24,356 nt of DNA from a virus, in the IMG/VR virus record IMGVR_UViG_3300036828_000592, positions 1 to 24,356 of that record. One strand, written 5' to 3'. The stretch's first letter is position 1, and every line of letters begins with the position of its first letter. The notes under the pieces are model-generated. The model did no database searches and was not told where the DNA came from. It saw nothing but the letters and a program-made list of their open reading frames with translations. Shown piece after piece: positions 15,963-23,367 of the stretch. A program made the translations under genes and the position numbers.

Positions 15963-16154
15963 ATGACTGACCTAACTGTCGAAAATCACGGCTCGATCTT
16001 TTTGCTGCGAGGCGAAAGCGATCTTGGCCGCGAGTGGATTGCGGAGCATATCCCCGAGGATGCCATGACCTTTGGCAGCGCCATCGCGATCGAGCACCGC
16101 TACATCGGCGCGATTGTCGATGGTGCTGTTGCCGATGGGCTGGAGGTGCAATGA
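15963..16154 (+). CDS. small conserved phage protein (63 aa)
   Basis: ATG at 15963 is preferred because GAGGG lies 7 nt upstream; an in-frame ATG at 15939 directly after the previous stop would add 8 residues. The sequence MTDLTVENHGSIFLLRGESD, then REWIAEHIPEDAMTFGSAIAIEHRYI, resembles a small alpha/beta protein often seen in alphaproteobacterial prophages and mobile regions. Its function is unknown. Its TGA overlaps the next gene's ATG (ATGA). Confidence 0.72.
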   Translation: MTDLTVENHGSIFLLRGESDLGREWIAEHIPEDAMTFGSAIAIEHRYIGAIVDGAVADGLEVQ

Positions 16155-16372
16155 CCAATCAACAACTCGCGCTGCGCATCCTTGCGGCGTCGCCCATCGG
16201 CGGCACCTTGGACGCGCTGCGGTCTCGTGGGGTGCGGCCCGCCACGCTCGACGTGCTTGAGCGTGACGGGCTGGCCACGACGCGCGTCGCCACCATGGCG
16301 GTGCCGAAGGGTCTCAAGGTTACTTGGTACAACATCACGCCGGCCGGACTGGCCGCCAGTTTAGAGGGATAA
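16151..16372 (+). CDS. small winged-helix-like protein (73 aa)
   Basis: ATGA-coupled to the previous gene. Residues about 5-45 look like helices of a winged-helix domain, and residues 40-70 (ERDGLATTRVATMAVPKGLKVTWYNITPAGLAA) read like the wing and final helix of MarR/PadR-type small regulators. Possible transcriptional regulator; no effector site is visible. Confidence 0.6.
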   Translation: MTNQQLALRILAASPIGGTLDALRSRGVRPATLDVLERDGLATTRVATMAVPKGLKVTWYNITPAGLAASLEG

Positions 16373-16373
16373 A

Positions 16374-17084
16374 ATGACCACCCAGAAGAGAATGCAAGAT
16401 ATAATCATCATAGGCAGCGTCCTCGTAGGCGTCATCTTGTATGTGACGAGCCAGCGAGCACCTGAGCGCACCTTCGCGCAAGTCATCGCTCAAACGCAGC
16501 CTGCTAAGCCGACGCCGACGCCGACGCCGACGAAGTGGCTCGATGGATTATGCCGGGGAGAGGAGTACAACGCCCCTTCTCCATATTCGAGTCCGGCGAA
16601 AATGTACGAGGCCTTCCAAAGTTTTGGCTGGCACGTCGAGCTAATCGATCACGGCGACGCGGTCAAGATAGAAGCCACGGTGGGCGGCGAGTCGGCGGGC
16701 GGGTCTGAATGGGGCCGCACCTTCTATCGAACAATGGCGGCGTGCAAGGCTGCCAAAGCTGCGGATGCCGCCGCCGTTGAGCGCCATGAGCGATCGCTCG
16801 ATAAATATCGTTCAGACGCTGAATTGGAAACAATTCGATCGAACGGGATGCGGAAAATCTGCACATCCGGGACTAACGGCCTTTGCTCGGAAGCGCAAAA
16901 GAAAGTGCTCAATTGGCTGAGTCCGAATTACACGGTCTTCGACGGATCGATTATCCATGAGGCCGACGTCGAGGGCGACGACAATCTTGCCAACAAAATC
17001 GCGGCCGTGATGGATCATTGTACAGTGGTAAACAACTACAGGCCAACCATGCCAGGCCCCACGGATGTTTGCACATCTAGGTGA
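16374..17084 (+). CDS. membrane-anchored extracytoplasmic protein, unknown
   Basis: 236 aa. Residues 10-26 (IIIIGSVLVGVILYVTS) form a single N-terminal transmembrane anchor or uncleaved signal. A Thr-Pro spacer (KPTPTPTPTK, about 45-54) follows, then a folded domain with four well-spaced Cys (in LDGLCRGEE, MAACKAAKA, KICTSGTNGLCSEAQKK) that could form disulfides in the periplasm. I recognise no family. Among early phage genes, periplasmic membrane-anchored proteins are sometimes superinfection-exclusion factors, but nothing here proves that. Confidence 0.68.
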   Translation: MTTQKRMQDIIIIGSVLVGVILYVTSQRAPERTFAQVIAQTQPAKPTPTPTPTKWLDGLCRGEEYNAPSPYSSPAKMYEAFQSFGWHVELIDHGDAVKIEATVGGESAGGSEWGRTFYRTMAACKAAKAADAAAVERHERSLDKYRSDAELETIRSNGMRKICTSGTNGLCSEAQKKVLNWLSPNYTVFDGSIIHEADVEGDDNLANKIAAVMDHCTVVNNYRPTMPGPTDVCTSR

Positions 17085-17129
17085 CATCATGAACGAGCAA
17101 ATTATTCTATTCGATCGAAGGCGACCAAA

Positions 17130-17333
17130 ATGCCCGTGATGATGGAGAAGTTGTACGACGCGCTGCGGTCTGCCGGTGCCGACGACGACAAAGCGCGTGC
17201 TGCCGCCGTCGAGGCCGCCAACTTCGAGAGCGCGCTGGCCGATTTACGATCGACCCAACGACTGCATACTTGGATGCTCGGCTTCACGCTCGCGTTTGTC
17301 GTGGCAATAGCTTTCAAGCTCTTTCTTCATTGA
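17130..17333 (+). CDS. small coiled-coil protein with C-terminal TM anchor
   Basis: 67 aa. An Ala-rich heptad-like helix (about 5-45, KLYDALRSAGADDDKARAAA) is followed by one transmembrane helix near the C-terminus (WMLGFTLAFVVAIAFKLFL, residues 48-66). The arrangement resembles DUF1640/CCDC90-like small tail-anchored proteins that are frequent in proteobacterial phages. It was probably made for the inner membrane; function unknown. Confidence 0.7.
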   Translation: MPVMMEKLYDALRSAGADDDKARAAAVEAANFESALADLRSTQRLHTWMLGFTLAFVVAIAFKLFLH

Positions 17334-17361
17334 GTTTGCCGCCGCAGGTGGAGGAGCGATA

Positions 17362-17571
17362 ATGGGCTACTTCTACGCAATGGGCCCGTGCATCTCCTGC
17401 GGCGGCATTTTCTCGTTCAACGCGAACCTCGTGCCGAGCAGCAGCGCGCTGACCGGGCATCGCGAGCCGATCTGCGGCAACTGCATCGAGCGCATTAACT
17501 CGATCCGGATCGAGAAAGGCCTCGCGCCGATCGTGCCACTGCCGGGCGCCTATGAGGCGCAAGAGGAGTGA
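17362..17571 (+). CDS. small zinc-ribbon protein (CxxC...CxxC)
   Basis: 69 aa with GGAG upstream of the ATG. Two CxxC knuckles, CISCGG near residue 10 and CGNC near residue 38, form a typical zinc-ribbon, followed by a helix ERINSIRIEKGLAPI. The MGYFYAMGPCISCGG start is characteristic of a small phage and actinobacterial/rhizobial protein family of unknown function. Probably a small nucleic-acid- or protein-binding module. Confidence 0.8.
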   Translation: MGYFYAMGPCISCGGIFSFNANLVPSSSALTGHREPICGNCIERINSIRIEKGLAPIVPLPGAYEAQEE

Positions 17572-17577
17572 CCACCC

Positions 17578-17838
17578 ATGGCAGCCTTAAAAATTGAGTG
17601 GGTCGATGGAGGGCGCGAGCCACAGTGCCAGCCTGATCCAAATTTCCCGAACGGTATAGATATCGACCGTCGGTCCAATCGCGCGGCGCCATCCTGCAAG
17701 GCCGATCTACCTTACCCGGCGGTGCGGTGCGGTTACTACTTGATCGAATGCTCCAAGTGCGGGCTCCGCGTGATGGTGACGACCGCCGGCCGCCGCGATG
17801 ATCCGCGCTCCATTCTGATGACGTGCAAGTTGAGCTGA
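17578..17838 (+). CDS. small Cys-containing conserved protein (86 aa)
   Basis: The gene begins 6 nt after the previous stop. A Cys at about 17 and one at about 40 precede a clear CGYYLIECSKCGLRVMVTTAGR knuckle-like segment (Cys near 52, 58 and 61), then a final Cys. The pattern suggests a zinc-binding ribbon. The family is common as a hypothetical in Rhizobiales genomes and phages; no biochemical role is evident. Confidence 0.72.
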   Translation: MAALKIEWVDGGREPQCQPDPNFPNGIDIDRRSNRAAPSCKADLPYPAVRCGYYLIECSKCGLRVMVTTAGRRDDPRSILMTCKLS

Positions 17839-17857
17839 GAAAAGAGAGAGACGCACC

Positions 17858-18112
17858 ATGAAGCGTGTTTGTTTGATCATAATCACGCTGGCGCTCGGCG
17901 TCGGCGCGGCGGGAGCTGGAGAAGACCGGCGCCTCTACGGGCCCGATGGGCGCAGCGCAGGGACTGCATCGACTGACAGCGCGGGCAGCACGGTTGTTCG
18001 CGACGCGCAGGGGCGCGTCACCGGCACGGCCTCGACCGATAGCGCAGGGACGACGACATTCCGCGACGCGCAGGGCCGCGTCACGGGAAGCGTGTCGGCG
18101 CCGAGGCGATAG
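17858..18112 (+). CDS. secreted repeat protein (84 aa)
   Basis: The gene has AAAGAGAGAG upstream of ATG. Residues 1-20 (a KR start, then CLIIITLALGVGAAGA) form a Sec signal peptide, possibly cleaved after AGA. The mature part is about three near-identical copies of a 19-residue module around RDAQGRVTGTASTDSAG. The repeated GR-TG turns resemble short beta-repeat cell-surface proteins. It may be a phage-encoded periplasmic or surface moron product. A degenerate array-type hairpin follows the stop. Confidence 0.7.
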   Translation: MKRVCLIIITLALGVGAAGAGEDRRLYGPDGRSAGTASTDSAGSTVVRDAQGRVTGTASTDSAGTTTFRDAQGRVTGSVSAPRR

Positions 18113-18125
18113 GGGAAGGAAGAGG

Positions 18126-18167
18126 GAGCCCGGCGCTGTGGTGCTTGGCTGATGCTCGGCCGGGCTC
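18126..18167 (+). repeat. solitary degenerate stem-1 hairpin related to the guide array
   Basis: GAGCCCGGC (18126-18134) and GCCGGGCTC (18159-18167) are exactly the array stem 1 arms, 5-6 kb from the array. The loop is 24 nt instead of 30 and contains ttggctgatg in place of the conserved core. It is followed by CGCGGCCGCA, close to the left arm of stem 2, with no right arm. It may be a decayed unit or an independent hairpin (for example a weak terminator, but no T-run follows). Confidence 0.6.
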
Positions 18168-18215
18168 CGCGGCCGCAGCACGAGCCTAACGCATAAAACC
18201 CTCGGGGGACAAGCG

Positions 18216-19325
18216 GTGAGACTCTCAGATCATATCCTGGCTGCGCGCGGATCGCTCTTCGACATCGGCGGCTTTGCAACCTTCATGCGGCCTTGGATCG
18301 AGCGTGCCGAGCGCTTCGAGGTCACGGACGAAGTCGCCCGCGCCGCTGGCGAGCTGGTCTACTCGCGACCCTCGAGCCTTGCCGCAGCGCTGCCGCTGTG
18401 CCGGCTGCCCTATGAGACGATGTGGATCGAGTATCGAGGCGGCCTTGGTTCTGGCCCGGGGACGAGCCCAGGCGGCAGGATTTTCGACGGCGCGCCGGTG
18501 CCGGCCAAGCAGGGCGTGCTCGTCGAATCGATGCCCGGAGGCCAGAAGGGATTCATGACGGTCGCCTGGCTTCACAAATACGACCGCGGCCTCGAGGTCA
18601 ACGGCGTCAACATTTCGCCGGTCGGCATTTATTTCGATTGGCGCGAGGACGGCGACGTGCGCGAGATCGTCCGCAGCGCGCACCAGACCATCATCGAGGC
18701 AATCCCGGACGAGGGCGCGCGATCGATCGTCGATGCCTACCGGCAGGTAATCGAGAGCAAGTGGATGCACTGGGCCGATACGACCTCGATCCAGCACCTC
18801 ATGACCGGCAGCCGGTCCTGGGACAAATTCGTCGGCAATCCGCGCGAGATCGAGGCGATGAAAGTGCTCGATCGGCACGCGATGCCTGGCATCTCACCAC
18901 ACGGCACGGGTCTGATCGCTTTCATCCTATCGCGGACGAACCCAGATGAGATGCGCGATTTCATGACCAAATGGGAGGCCGACGTCCAGGGCGAAGGGGC
19001 GTGGGTGCAATGTTTCCTGGCCATGTTGAACTCGAAGAACCCGTGCGTCGAGCACGAAGTCATGGACCTCGTGAAGCTAAACAAATCGCGGCGCAAGCTC
19101 GGCCGCGCCGAGATGCTGCCCTACAGCCGCACGCGGCTTGCAATGTCTCGCTCGCAGGCGCGGATCGCCGCAGCGCGCGGCATCGATCGTGAGGCGGCAC
19201 GGGCGCATCTAGTGCGCGGGCATTTCAAAATCAGGCGCACAGGCGTTTTCTGGTGGTCGCCGTTCCTGCGGGGCGATGCCAGCAAGGGAGAATTGAAGCG
19301 GCAGGAATACGACGCGGTTCTGTGA
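18216..19325 (+). CDS. large conserved unknown phage protein (369 aa)
   Basis: GTG at 18216 follows GGGGGAC by about 7 nt. The N-terminal half has no recognised fold: a LAAALPLCRLPYETMWIEYR segment near 55, then a mixed alpha/beta central region. The C-terminus (about 290-365) has basic KLNKSRRKLGRAEMLPYSR and RGHFKIRRTGVFWWSPFLRG, an aromatic/basic motif repeatedly found at the end of hypothetical proteins in alphaproteobacterial phages. It is the largest gene of the early region. A nucleic-acid-related role is plausible from the basic C-terminus, but the family is unassigned. Confidence 0.75.
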   Translation: MRLSDHILAARGSLFDIGGFATFMRPWIERAERFEVTDEVARAAGELVYSRPSSLAAALPLCRLPYETMWIEYRGGLGSGPGTSPGGRIFDGAPVPAKQGVLVESMPGGQKGFMTVAWLHKYDRGLEVNGVNISPVGIYFDWREDGDVREIVRSAHQTIIEAIPDEGARSIVDAYRQVIESKWMHWADTTSIQHLMTGSRSWDKFVGNPREIEAMKVLDRHAMPGISPHGTGLIAFILSRTNPDEMRDFMTKWEADVQGEGAWVQCFLAMLNSKNPCVEHEVMDLVKLNKSRRKLGRAEMLPYSRTRLAMSRSQARIAAARGIDREAARAHLVRGHFKIRRTGVFWWSPFLRGDASKGELKRQEYDAVL

Positions 19326-19350
19326 GGCCGGGGGACATGGGGAGGGATTT

Positions 19351-19542
19351 ATGGCGCAACCAAACATGGTCGAATATCGACTGCTACTGCGAACTCCAGG
19401 GGCGATCAAACTGCTGCAGGACTTCGGATCGCTCACGAGACCGCTTCAGGATAGAGTTCTGCTCCTGATTTCGGCAATCGCGGCTGATGGTAGGCGAAGA
19501 GATATCGAGCCAGGCATCAGGTTTGACCGTGACGAAACCTGA
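19351..19542 (+). CDS. small unknown protein (63 aa)
   Basis: GGGAGGG lies about 5 nt before the ATG at 19351, which makes this small gene credible. The sequence is helical (VEYRLLLRTPGAIKLLQDFG, then RPLQDRVLLLISAIAADGR) with a charged end. No family recognised. About 110 bp of apparently noncoding sequence separate it from the next gene. Confidence 0.55.
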   Translation: MAQPNMVEYRLLLRTPGAIKLLQDFGSLTRPLQDRVLLLISAIAADGRRRDIEPGIRFDRDET

Positions 19543-19653
19543 CAAAACGCAGGCGCGGCGGCAGCGCGCGAGGTGACCAACCTTCTTCCACCAACAAGAT
19601 CGTGTTCGGGTCCATCCCGTGAAACGCGATAAGCCGCCACATCGAGGCACCAG

Positions 19654-20097
19654 ATGGCCATTCTTTTGATTGGCGAGAGAGAGAAAGTTGAGATCGCGAA
19701 GGCGCTCGAGCTGGCGCGGGCGCACCCGATTCCGCTGAGCTTCGTTCGGGTGGCCTCGGTTCCGGATAAGGCGGTCGTTAAGCTCTCGGATCGCAAGCCT
19801 GGATTCCAGCGACCGCGGCGCCCAGAGGAAGTCCTGATCCCGGTTGGATATCGTGCCTGCGTCAGCGTCGAGGAACAACCGGCCGGCCTGTTCCTGCACT
19901 TGTCGATCTCGGTCGAGCGCACCGACAAAACCAAGATGCCGAGCCTTCACGCTGCGGCGGCGATTGCCGATGAGTTTGGCGTCAACCTTGCGACCGCTGA
20001 GCAGCAGGGCCTGATGTGGCTGGAAGAATATGACCCCGGGCGCCTTGCTATCAACGCGCTCAAGTTGATCGTTCCCAGGCAAGAGGGACACGCATGA
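19654..20097 (+). CDS. unknown phage protein (147 aa)
   Basis: Soluble mixed alpha/beta protein: an N-terminal helix with EREKVEIAKALELARAHPI (about 8-26), strand VRVASVPDKAVVKL, a central Arg/Pro-rich turn, then a strand-rich domain with LFLHLSISVER near 90 and a helix-rich end. I recognise no family. Its stop overlaps the next ATG, so it belongs to the same operon as the zinc-ribbon gene downstream. No clear ribosome site precedes the start. Confidence 0.6.
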   Translation: MAILLIGEREKVEIAKALELARAHPIPLSFVRVASVPDKAVVKLSDRKPGFQRPRRPEEVLIPVGYRACVSVEEQPAGLFLHLSISVERTDKTKMPSLHAAAAIADEFGVNLATAEQQGLMWLEEYDPGRLAINALKLIVPRQEGHA

Positions 20098-20360
20098 CCC
20101 ATCGCATGAGGGAGCATTATTGCCTGCGCTGTGATGAATTGCTCGACGCGGCGACGGCGGTCCCCGGCTGCGATGACGATCGCCCCGTTCGCGGTGACGT
20201 ATCGATCTGCTTAAGATGCAATCACATCGCCGTCTTTACGCGCGGCGGCAAGCTGCGCGAGCCGCGGCCCGACGAATTGCGGAAGTTCATGACCGATCCG
20301 CGCGTCAACAAGGCGCGCACCGTATTGAGCTTGCTGCACGTGAGAGGGAGGCTGAATTGA
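20094..20360 (+). CDS. small zinc-ribbon-like protein (88 aa)
   Basis: ATGA-coupled. An N-terminal CLRCDELLDAAT segment (about 10-21), a Cys near 30 and a second knuckle CLRCNHIAVFTR near 43 give a CxxC...C...CxxC pattern typical of a zinc ribbon, followed by a DELRKFM helix. Similar small phage proteins are annotated hypothetical. It is probably structural or nucleic-acid-binding. Confidence 0.75.
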   Translation: MTHRMREHYCLRCDELLDAATAVPGCDDDRPVRGDVSICLRCNHIAVFTRGGKLREPRPDELRKFMTDPRVNKARTVLSLLHVRGRLN

Positions 20361-20635
20361 CAAAGAAACCTGAACGGCTCGGCGACGCGCCGATCGAACC
20401 GGAATACCTCGAGCTTATGAACGCGACGGCTTCCGCGCTTGACGAGATGTTCAACGGCGAGGCGCGTGGCGCCGAGCGCAAGGTAGGCTTCGTGCTGCTG
20501 GTCTTCCCATTCGGCGAGAAGGAAGGCCGCTGCAATTACATCAGCAACGGCGCCGACCGACGCGACATCGTCACGCTGTTCAAGGAGCAGATCAAACGCT
20601 TCGAAGGTCAGCCGGACATGAAGGGGCACGCATGA
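20357..20635 (+). CDS. small unknown protein (92 aa)
   Basis: TTG at 20357 (TTGA overlap with the upstream stop), with GAGGGAGG about 5 nt before. The fold appears to be alpha/beta: a helix EYLELMNATASALDEMFNG, then KVGFVLLVFPFGEKEGRCNYISNG near 45-68, ending in a helix DIVTLFKEQIKRFEGQ. The GFVLLVFPFG...CNYISNGADR pattern is a recurrent small phage protein signature with no assigned role. Confidence 0.72.
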   Translation: MTKKPERLGDAPIEPEYLELMNATASALDEMFNGEARGAERKVGFVLLVFPFGEKEGRCNYISNGADRRDIVTLFKEQIKRFEGQPDMKGHA

Positions 20636-20844
20636 CAACCAAGACCTTCATCATCGCCCATCTTCCGGCCGCGCTCGAAAAGGCGTTCCTTCAGTACGTC
20701 CGCGATTTCGACGTCGCGCATCCAGGTTGCCATTTCGAGATAGGTCTTGAGTCGCCAGACGTCTCGCTGGCCGAGGCGGTCGAGATCATACGCGTCGAGC
20801 CCGGCCTGACATTCAGCGCTGTTTTCCAAAGAGCGGAAAAATGA
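20632..20844 (+). CDS. small unknown protein (70 aa)
   Basis: ATGA-coupled on both sides. Predicted beta-alpha-beta: TKTFIIAHLPAALEKAFLQYV, a strand with CHFEIGLES, then helix AEAVEIIRVEPG and a final strand. No recognised family. Confidence 0.68.
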   Translation: MTTKTFIIAHLPAALEKAFLQYVRDFDVAHPGCHFEIGLESPDVSLAEAVEIIRVEPGLTFSAVFQRAEK

Positions 20845-21437
20845 CCGATTGGCGAGCTGTCCCGATTCCAGATCGCATGAAGCGGCTGCCGCGCGACCCG
20901 CGAGGCTTCCCGATCTTCGTGATGGCCTATCTGGACGCTAGTGGCCGGGCGCACTTCACGATCAATGACGAGGACGTCCGCCAAGTCTTGATTCAAACCG
21001 ACCGTTGCTCGATCTGCGGCCAGCACCTATTCCGCGGTCGGTGGTTCATCGGCGGCGAGAAGTCCGCATTTGATCCGCGCGGCGCCTACATCGATCCGCC
21101 CATGCATTCCGAATGTGCGCACTATGCCCTGCGGGTCTGCCCTTATCTTGCGGCCCCGACCTACGTCAAGCTGGTCGGCGGCGCCACGATTCCGAAGGAC
21201 GACACGACGACGCTCGTCAGTCCGACAGCAATCATTTCGCCATCGACCGTCGACGAGGTGCGGCCGGTCTTGTTCGTCGCGGTTCACGCGCGCGGTCAGC
21301 GTGTGGTCGGCCCGCTCGCCCGCGTCATCGTTCCGGCGCGACCCTACATCGCGGTTGAATACTGGCAGCACGGCGCGCAGCTCGCCCGCGCGGTCGGCGA
21401 GGCGATCATGGCCGATCTTGAAAGAGCAGCAACATGA
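20841..21437 (+). CDS. conserved Cys/His-containing phage protein (198 aa)
   Basis: The N-terminal part WRAVPIPDRMKRLPRDPRGF, then a short strand block, a CSICGQHLF knuckle near 55, an FIGGEKSAF segment and DPPMHSECAHYALRVCPYLA near 90, matches a widely distributed phage/bacterial hypothetical family with a conserved CxxC and HxxC pair that probably binds zinc. The C-terminal third is variable and strand-rich. ATGA-coupled to the previous gene. I cannot assign an enzymatic role. Confidence 0.78.
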   Translation: MTDWRAVPIPDRMKRLPRDPRGFPIFVMAYLDASGRAHFTINDEDVRQVLIQTDRCSICGQHLFRGRWFIGGEKSAFDPRGAYIDPPMHSECAHYALRVCPYLAAPTYVKLVGGATIPKDDTTTLVSPTAIISPSTVDEVRPVLFVAVHARGQRVVGPLARVIVPARPYIAVEYWQHGAQLARAVGEAIMADLERAAT

Positions 21438-21706
21438 AGGGCAAAGCCAAGCTGGTTGGATCGATCGTCGACGCCATCATGCCGTTGCTTGAGGGCAAGC
21501 CGCCGGAAGTCCAGGGCGCTGTGCTTGCCGATCTGCTCGCGATGTTCCTGGCCGGCCACCTCGACATGGATGAAATCGGCGCCAAGGCCAAACCAAATAC
21601 CGATCAAATCCGCGAGGAGGTGCTCACGCTGCACATCGAAAAGGTGCGTGAGCTGACCACCATCAACGAAAAGATCATCCTGGCGCGACTGCTAGCGGAG
21701 CGATGA
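21434..21706 (+). CDS. small helical protein (90 aa)
   Basis: ATGA-coupled. Mostly helical (VGSIVDAIMPLLEGKPP, then GAVLADLLAMFLAGHLDMD and a charged helix EEVLTLHIEKVRELTTINEK). No family recognised; compatible with a small accessory or regulatory protein. Confidence 0.66.
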   Translation: MKGKAKLVGSIVDAIMPLLEGKPPEVQGAVLADLLAMFLAGHLDMDEIGAKAKPNTDQIREEVLTLHIEKVRELTTINEKIILARLLAER

Positions 21707-21948
21707 TGCCGACAGGCAAAAAAGTTAAGGCGAAGTTCGCTCCGATCTCGATAGCGGAGCTGGCGGTTCGCATGTGCGAGGCGAGCTACGGGCTGCGCCG
21801 TCCGCCTGAGATGACCGGCGGGCAGGCGCTCGAGGAGATGGAGCCGGATTGCCGCGATGGGTGGCTGCGCGCTGCGCACGCCGCAATGAATTATTGGGAA
21901 GAGTGCATCGATGCGGCGATGAAGGGAAATCCAGATGATCACGCGTGA
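21703..21948 (+). CDS. small unknown protein (81 aa)
   Basis: ATGATG start overlapping the previous stop. A basic N-terminus is followed by helix IAELAVRMCEASYG, then GGQALEEMEPDCRDGWLRAA and a helical end. The WLRAAHAAMNYW segment is typical of small alpha-helical phage proteins. No function recognised. Its end overlaps the next gene's start by 14 nt. Confidence 0.66.
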   Translation: MMPTGKKVKAKFAPISIAELAVRMCEASYGLRRPPEMTGGQALEEMEPDCRDGWLRAAHAAMNYWEECIDAAMKGNPDDHA

Positions 21949-22567
21949 CGAGATCGAAGCCGAAGCGGCCTTCATCCGGCATTTGATTGATACCGCAAAC
22001 CCGACCGGCGGCCAGCATACGCCGACGCCGTGGCAAAAGGCGCGCTCCCGGGAGATTTTCAGTATTGCAAGAGCCGACGACATCGGGGCCTTGATCGCCA
22101 ATTTTCTGAACGAAGCCGACCGCGATCTCGCGCTCTATTTCGTCAATGCCCACGCCGGCATCCTGGCGCTGCTGCGCTCGCAAGCCGATGCCTTCGGCTT
22201 CGTTGCCATGGCCACGGCTGACGAAGGCTTGCGCGAGTACGCCTACAACATGGCCGAGCTTGGCCGCACCTATCAGGCCGGCTTCGCCAGCATGGGCGAG
22301 ACCTTCGCGCAAGCCAAAGCGCCCGAGCCGGAACCGGAGCATACCTATCCGAGCAGGGACGACCCGCGCGTGCCGGACGCCTCGCCGGCCCTCGTCGCGG
22401 CATTCGCCGTGATGGACTTGCTCAAGCCCGGCGCGATCAGCCACACGGCGCGCGTCTATTTGGCCGGCATCATCCAAGGGCTGATCGAAAGCGCTTATGA
22501 GCAAGGCGCCGACGGCGAGCGGCTGCAATTCGAGCGGTCGCCGATTTGGCCGAGGCCATCGGAATGA
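21935..22567 (+). CDS. Ead/Ea22-like early phage protein (210 aa)
   Basis: An N-terminal helix with DEIEAEAAFIRHLIDTA is followed by HTPTPWQKARSREIFSIARA and DDIGALIANFLNEADRDLAL. The HTPTPW...I...A...D pattern occurs in many phage early proteins of the Ead/Ea22-like or small hypothetical group. The rest is helix-rich and ends with a Pro/Glu-rich linker plus a final helical block. The role in phage biology is unknown. Its end overlaps the next gene (ATGA). Confidence 0.6.
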   Translation: MITRDEIEAEAAFIRHLIDTANPTGGQHTPTPWQKARSREIFSIARADDIGALIANFLNEADRDLALYFVNAHAGILALLRSQADAFGFVAMATADEGLREYAYNMAELGRTYQAGFASMGETFAQAKAPEPEPEHTYPSRDDPRVPDASPALVAAFAVMDLLKPGAISHTARVYLAGIIQGLIESAYEQGADGERLQFERSPIWPRPSE

Positions 22568-23367
22568 GGTTCGACGCAAAAGACATCGCAGGCCTGCCGG
22601 TCAAGACGGCGCGCGACCTGATGCGATTGTTCCTCAAATACCGCATCGATGCGAAGACGGTGCTGGATTTCCTCAATGAGCGGCATTGGCGAGCCACGGT
22701 TGATGCCGCCCGCGCGGCCGACCCGAGCATCCCGAAAGAGGTTCGAGAGTATGACTATGCCTACAAACGAATGTGTGAAATCTGGGGCTTCAAATTCAAG
22801 CCGATCAAGCCCGCCGAAGCCGAGCGGCTGATCGCTGCGTTGCTTGCCGAAGGCTATCTTGAACCGCATAAACCGAAGGCCGAGTGGGATACGCGCGAAT
22901 TCGAACTCAGTCGGAAGGGGCGCCAGCTCGCGGCTGCGAATCTGCTAAAACGCTTGGACCGCGCCAAGGCTGATAAAGAGATTGCAGACCTTATTGCACG
23001 CGCCAATGAGATCAACGCGCGCGACGAGCTGATATATTTCGTGCGCAAGATCATCGTGTTTGGATCGTACCTGACCGACGGCAGCGATTTCGGCGACATC
23101 GATCTCGTGGTCACGATTTCGCCGCGCCGGCCCGGCCGCATCATTAAAGAAAGCCAGCGTCGTGCCGACATCGGAGGCAAAGGATTGGATTGGCGTGGAA
23201 GCCACTACTACTGCGAAAACGAAGTCCTGCGGTTGTTGCGGGCGCGCAAGGCGCGGCTATCGTTCAATGCGGAAGTTTCTTTTGAGCAAATCAAAACCGA
23301 ATCCCGGTCGCTGTTCGAATGGGAGCCAGACGCCAAGCGTCGGGCCGAGATGGAGCGATTCCGATGA
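22564..23367 (+). CDS. nucleotidyltransferase-fold protein with HTH-like N-terminus
   Basis: 267 aa; ATG at 22564 was chosen for its ATGA overlap with the upstream stop. Residues about 60-130 look like a winged helix (KPAEAERLIAALLAEGYLEP, then FELSRKGRQLAAANLL). Residues 163-184 carry a minimal nucleotidyltransferase signature: FGSYLTDGSDFGDIDLVV, with G167-S168 and Asp178/Asp180 as metal ligands. The HTH-plus-NTase fusion could modify a nucleic acid or protein by adding nucleotides, as toxin/antitoxin and antiviral NTases of this fold do, or regulate transcription. No partner gene of a classical MNT/HEPN pair is seen nearby. Confidence 0.78.
   Translation: MRFDAKDIAGLPVKTARDLMRLFLKYRIDAKTVLDFLNERHWRATVDAARAADPSIPKEVREYDYAYKRMCEIWGFKFKPIKPAEAERLIAALLAEGYLEPHKPKAEWDTREFELSRKGRQLAAANLLKRLDRAKADKEIADLIARANEINARDELIYFVRKIIVFGSYLTDGSDFGDIDLVVTISPRRPGRIIKESQRRADIGGKGLDWRGSHYYCENEVLRLLRARKARLSFNAEVSFEQIKTESRSLFEWEPDAKRRAEMERFR

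Noticed and set aside
17089-17139. 16-aa ORF between the membrane-anchored protein and the coiled-coil gene
   Set aside because: It has only a weak ribosome site and overlaps the next start; it may be a leader peptide but cannot be supported.
19384-20091. 235-aa minus-strand frame opposite the 147-aa gene
   Set aside because: All neighbouring genes are on the plus strand and coupled; this frame lacks a ribosome site and reads as an antisense shadow.
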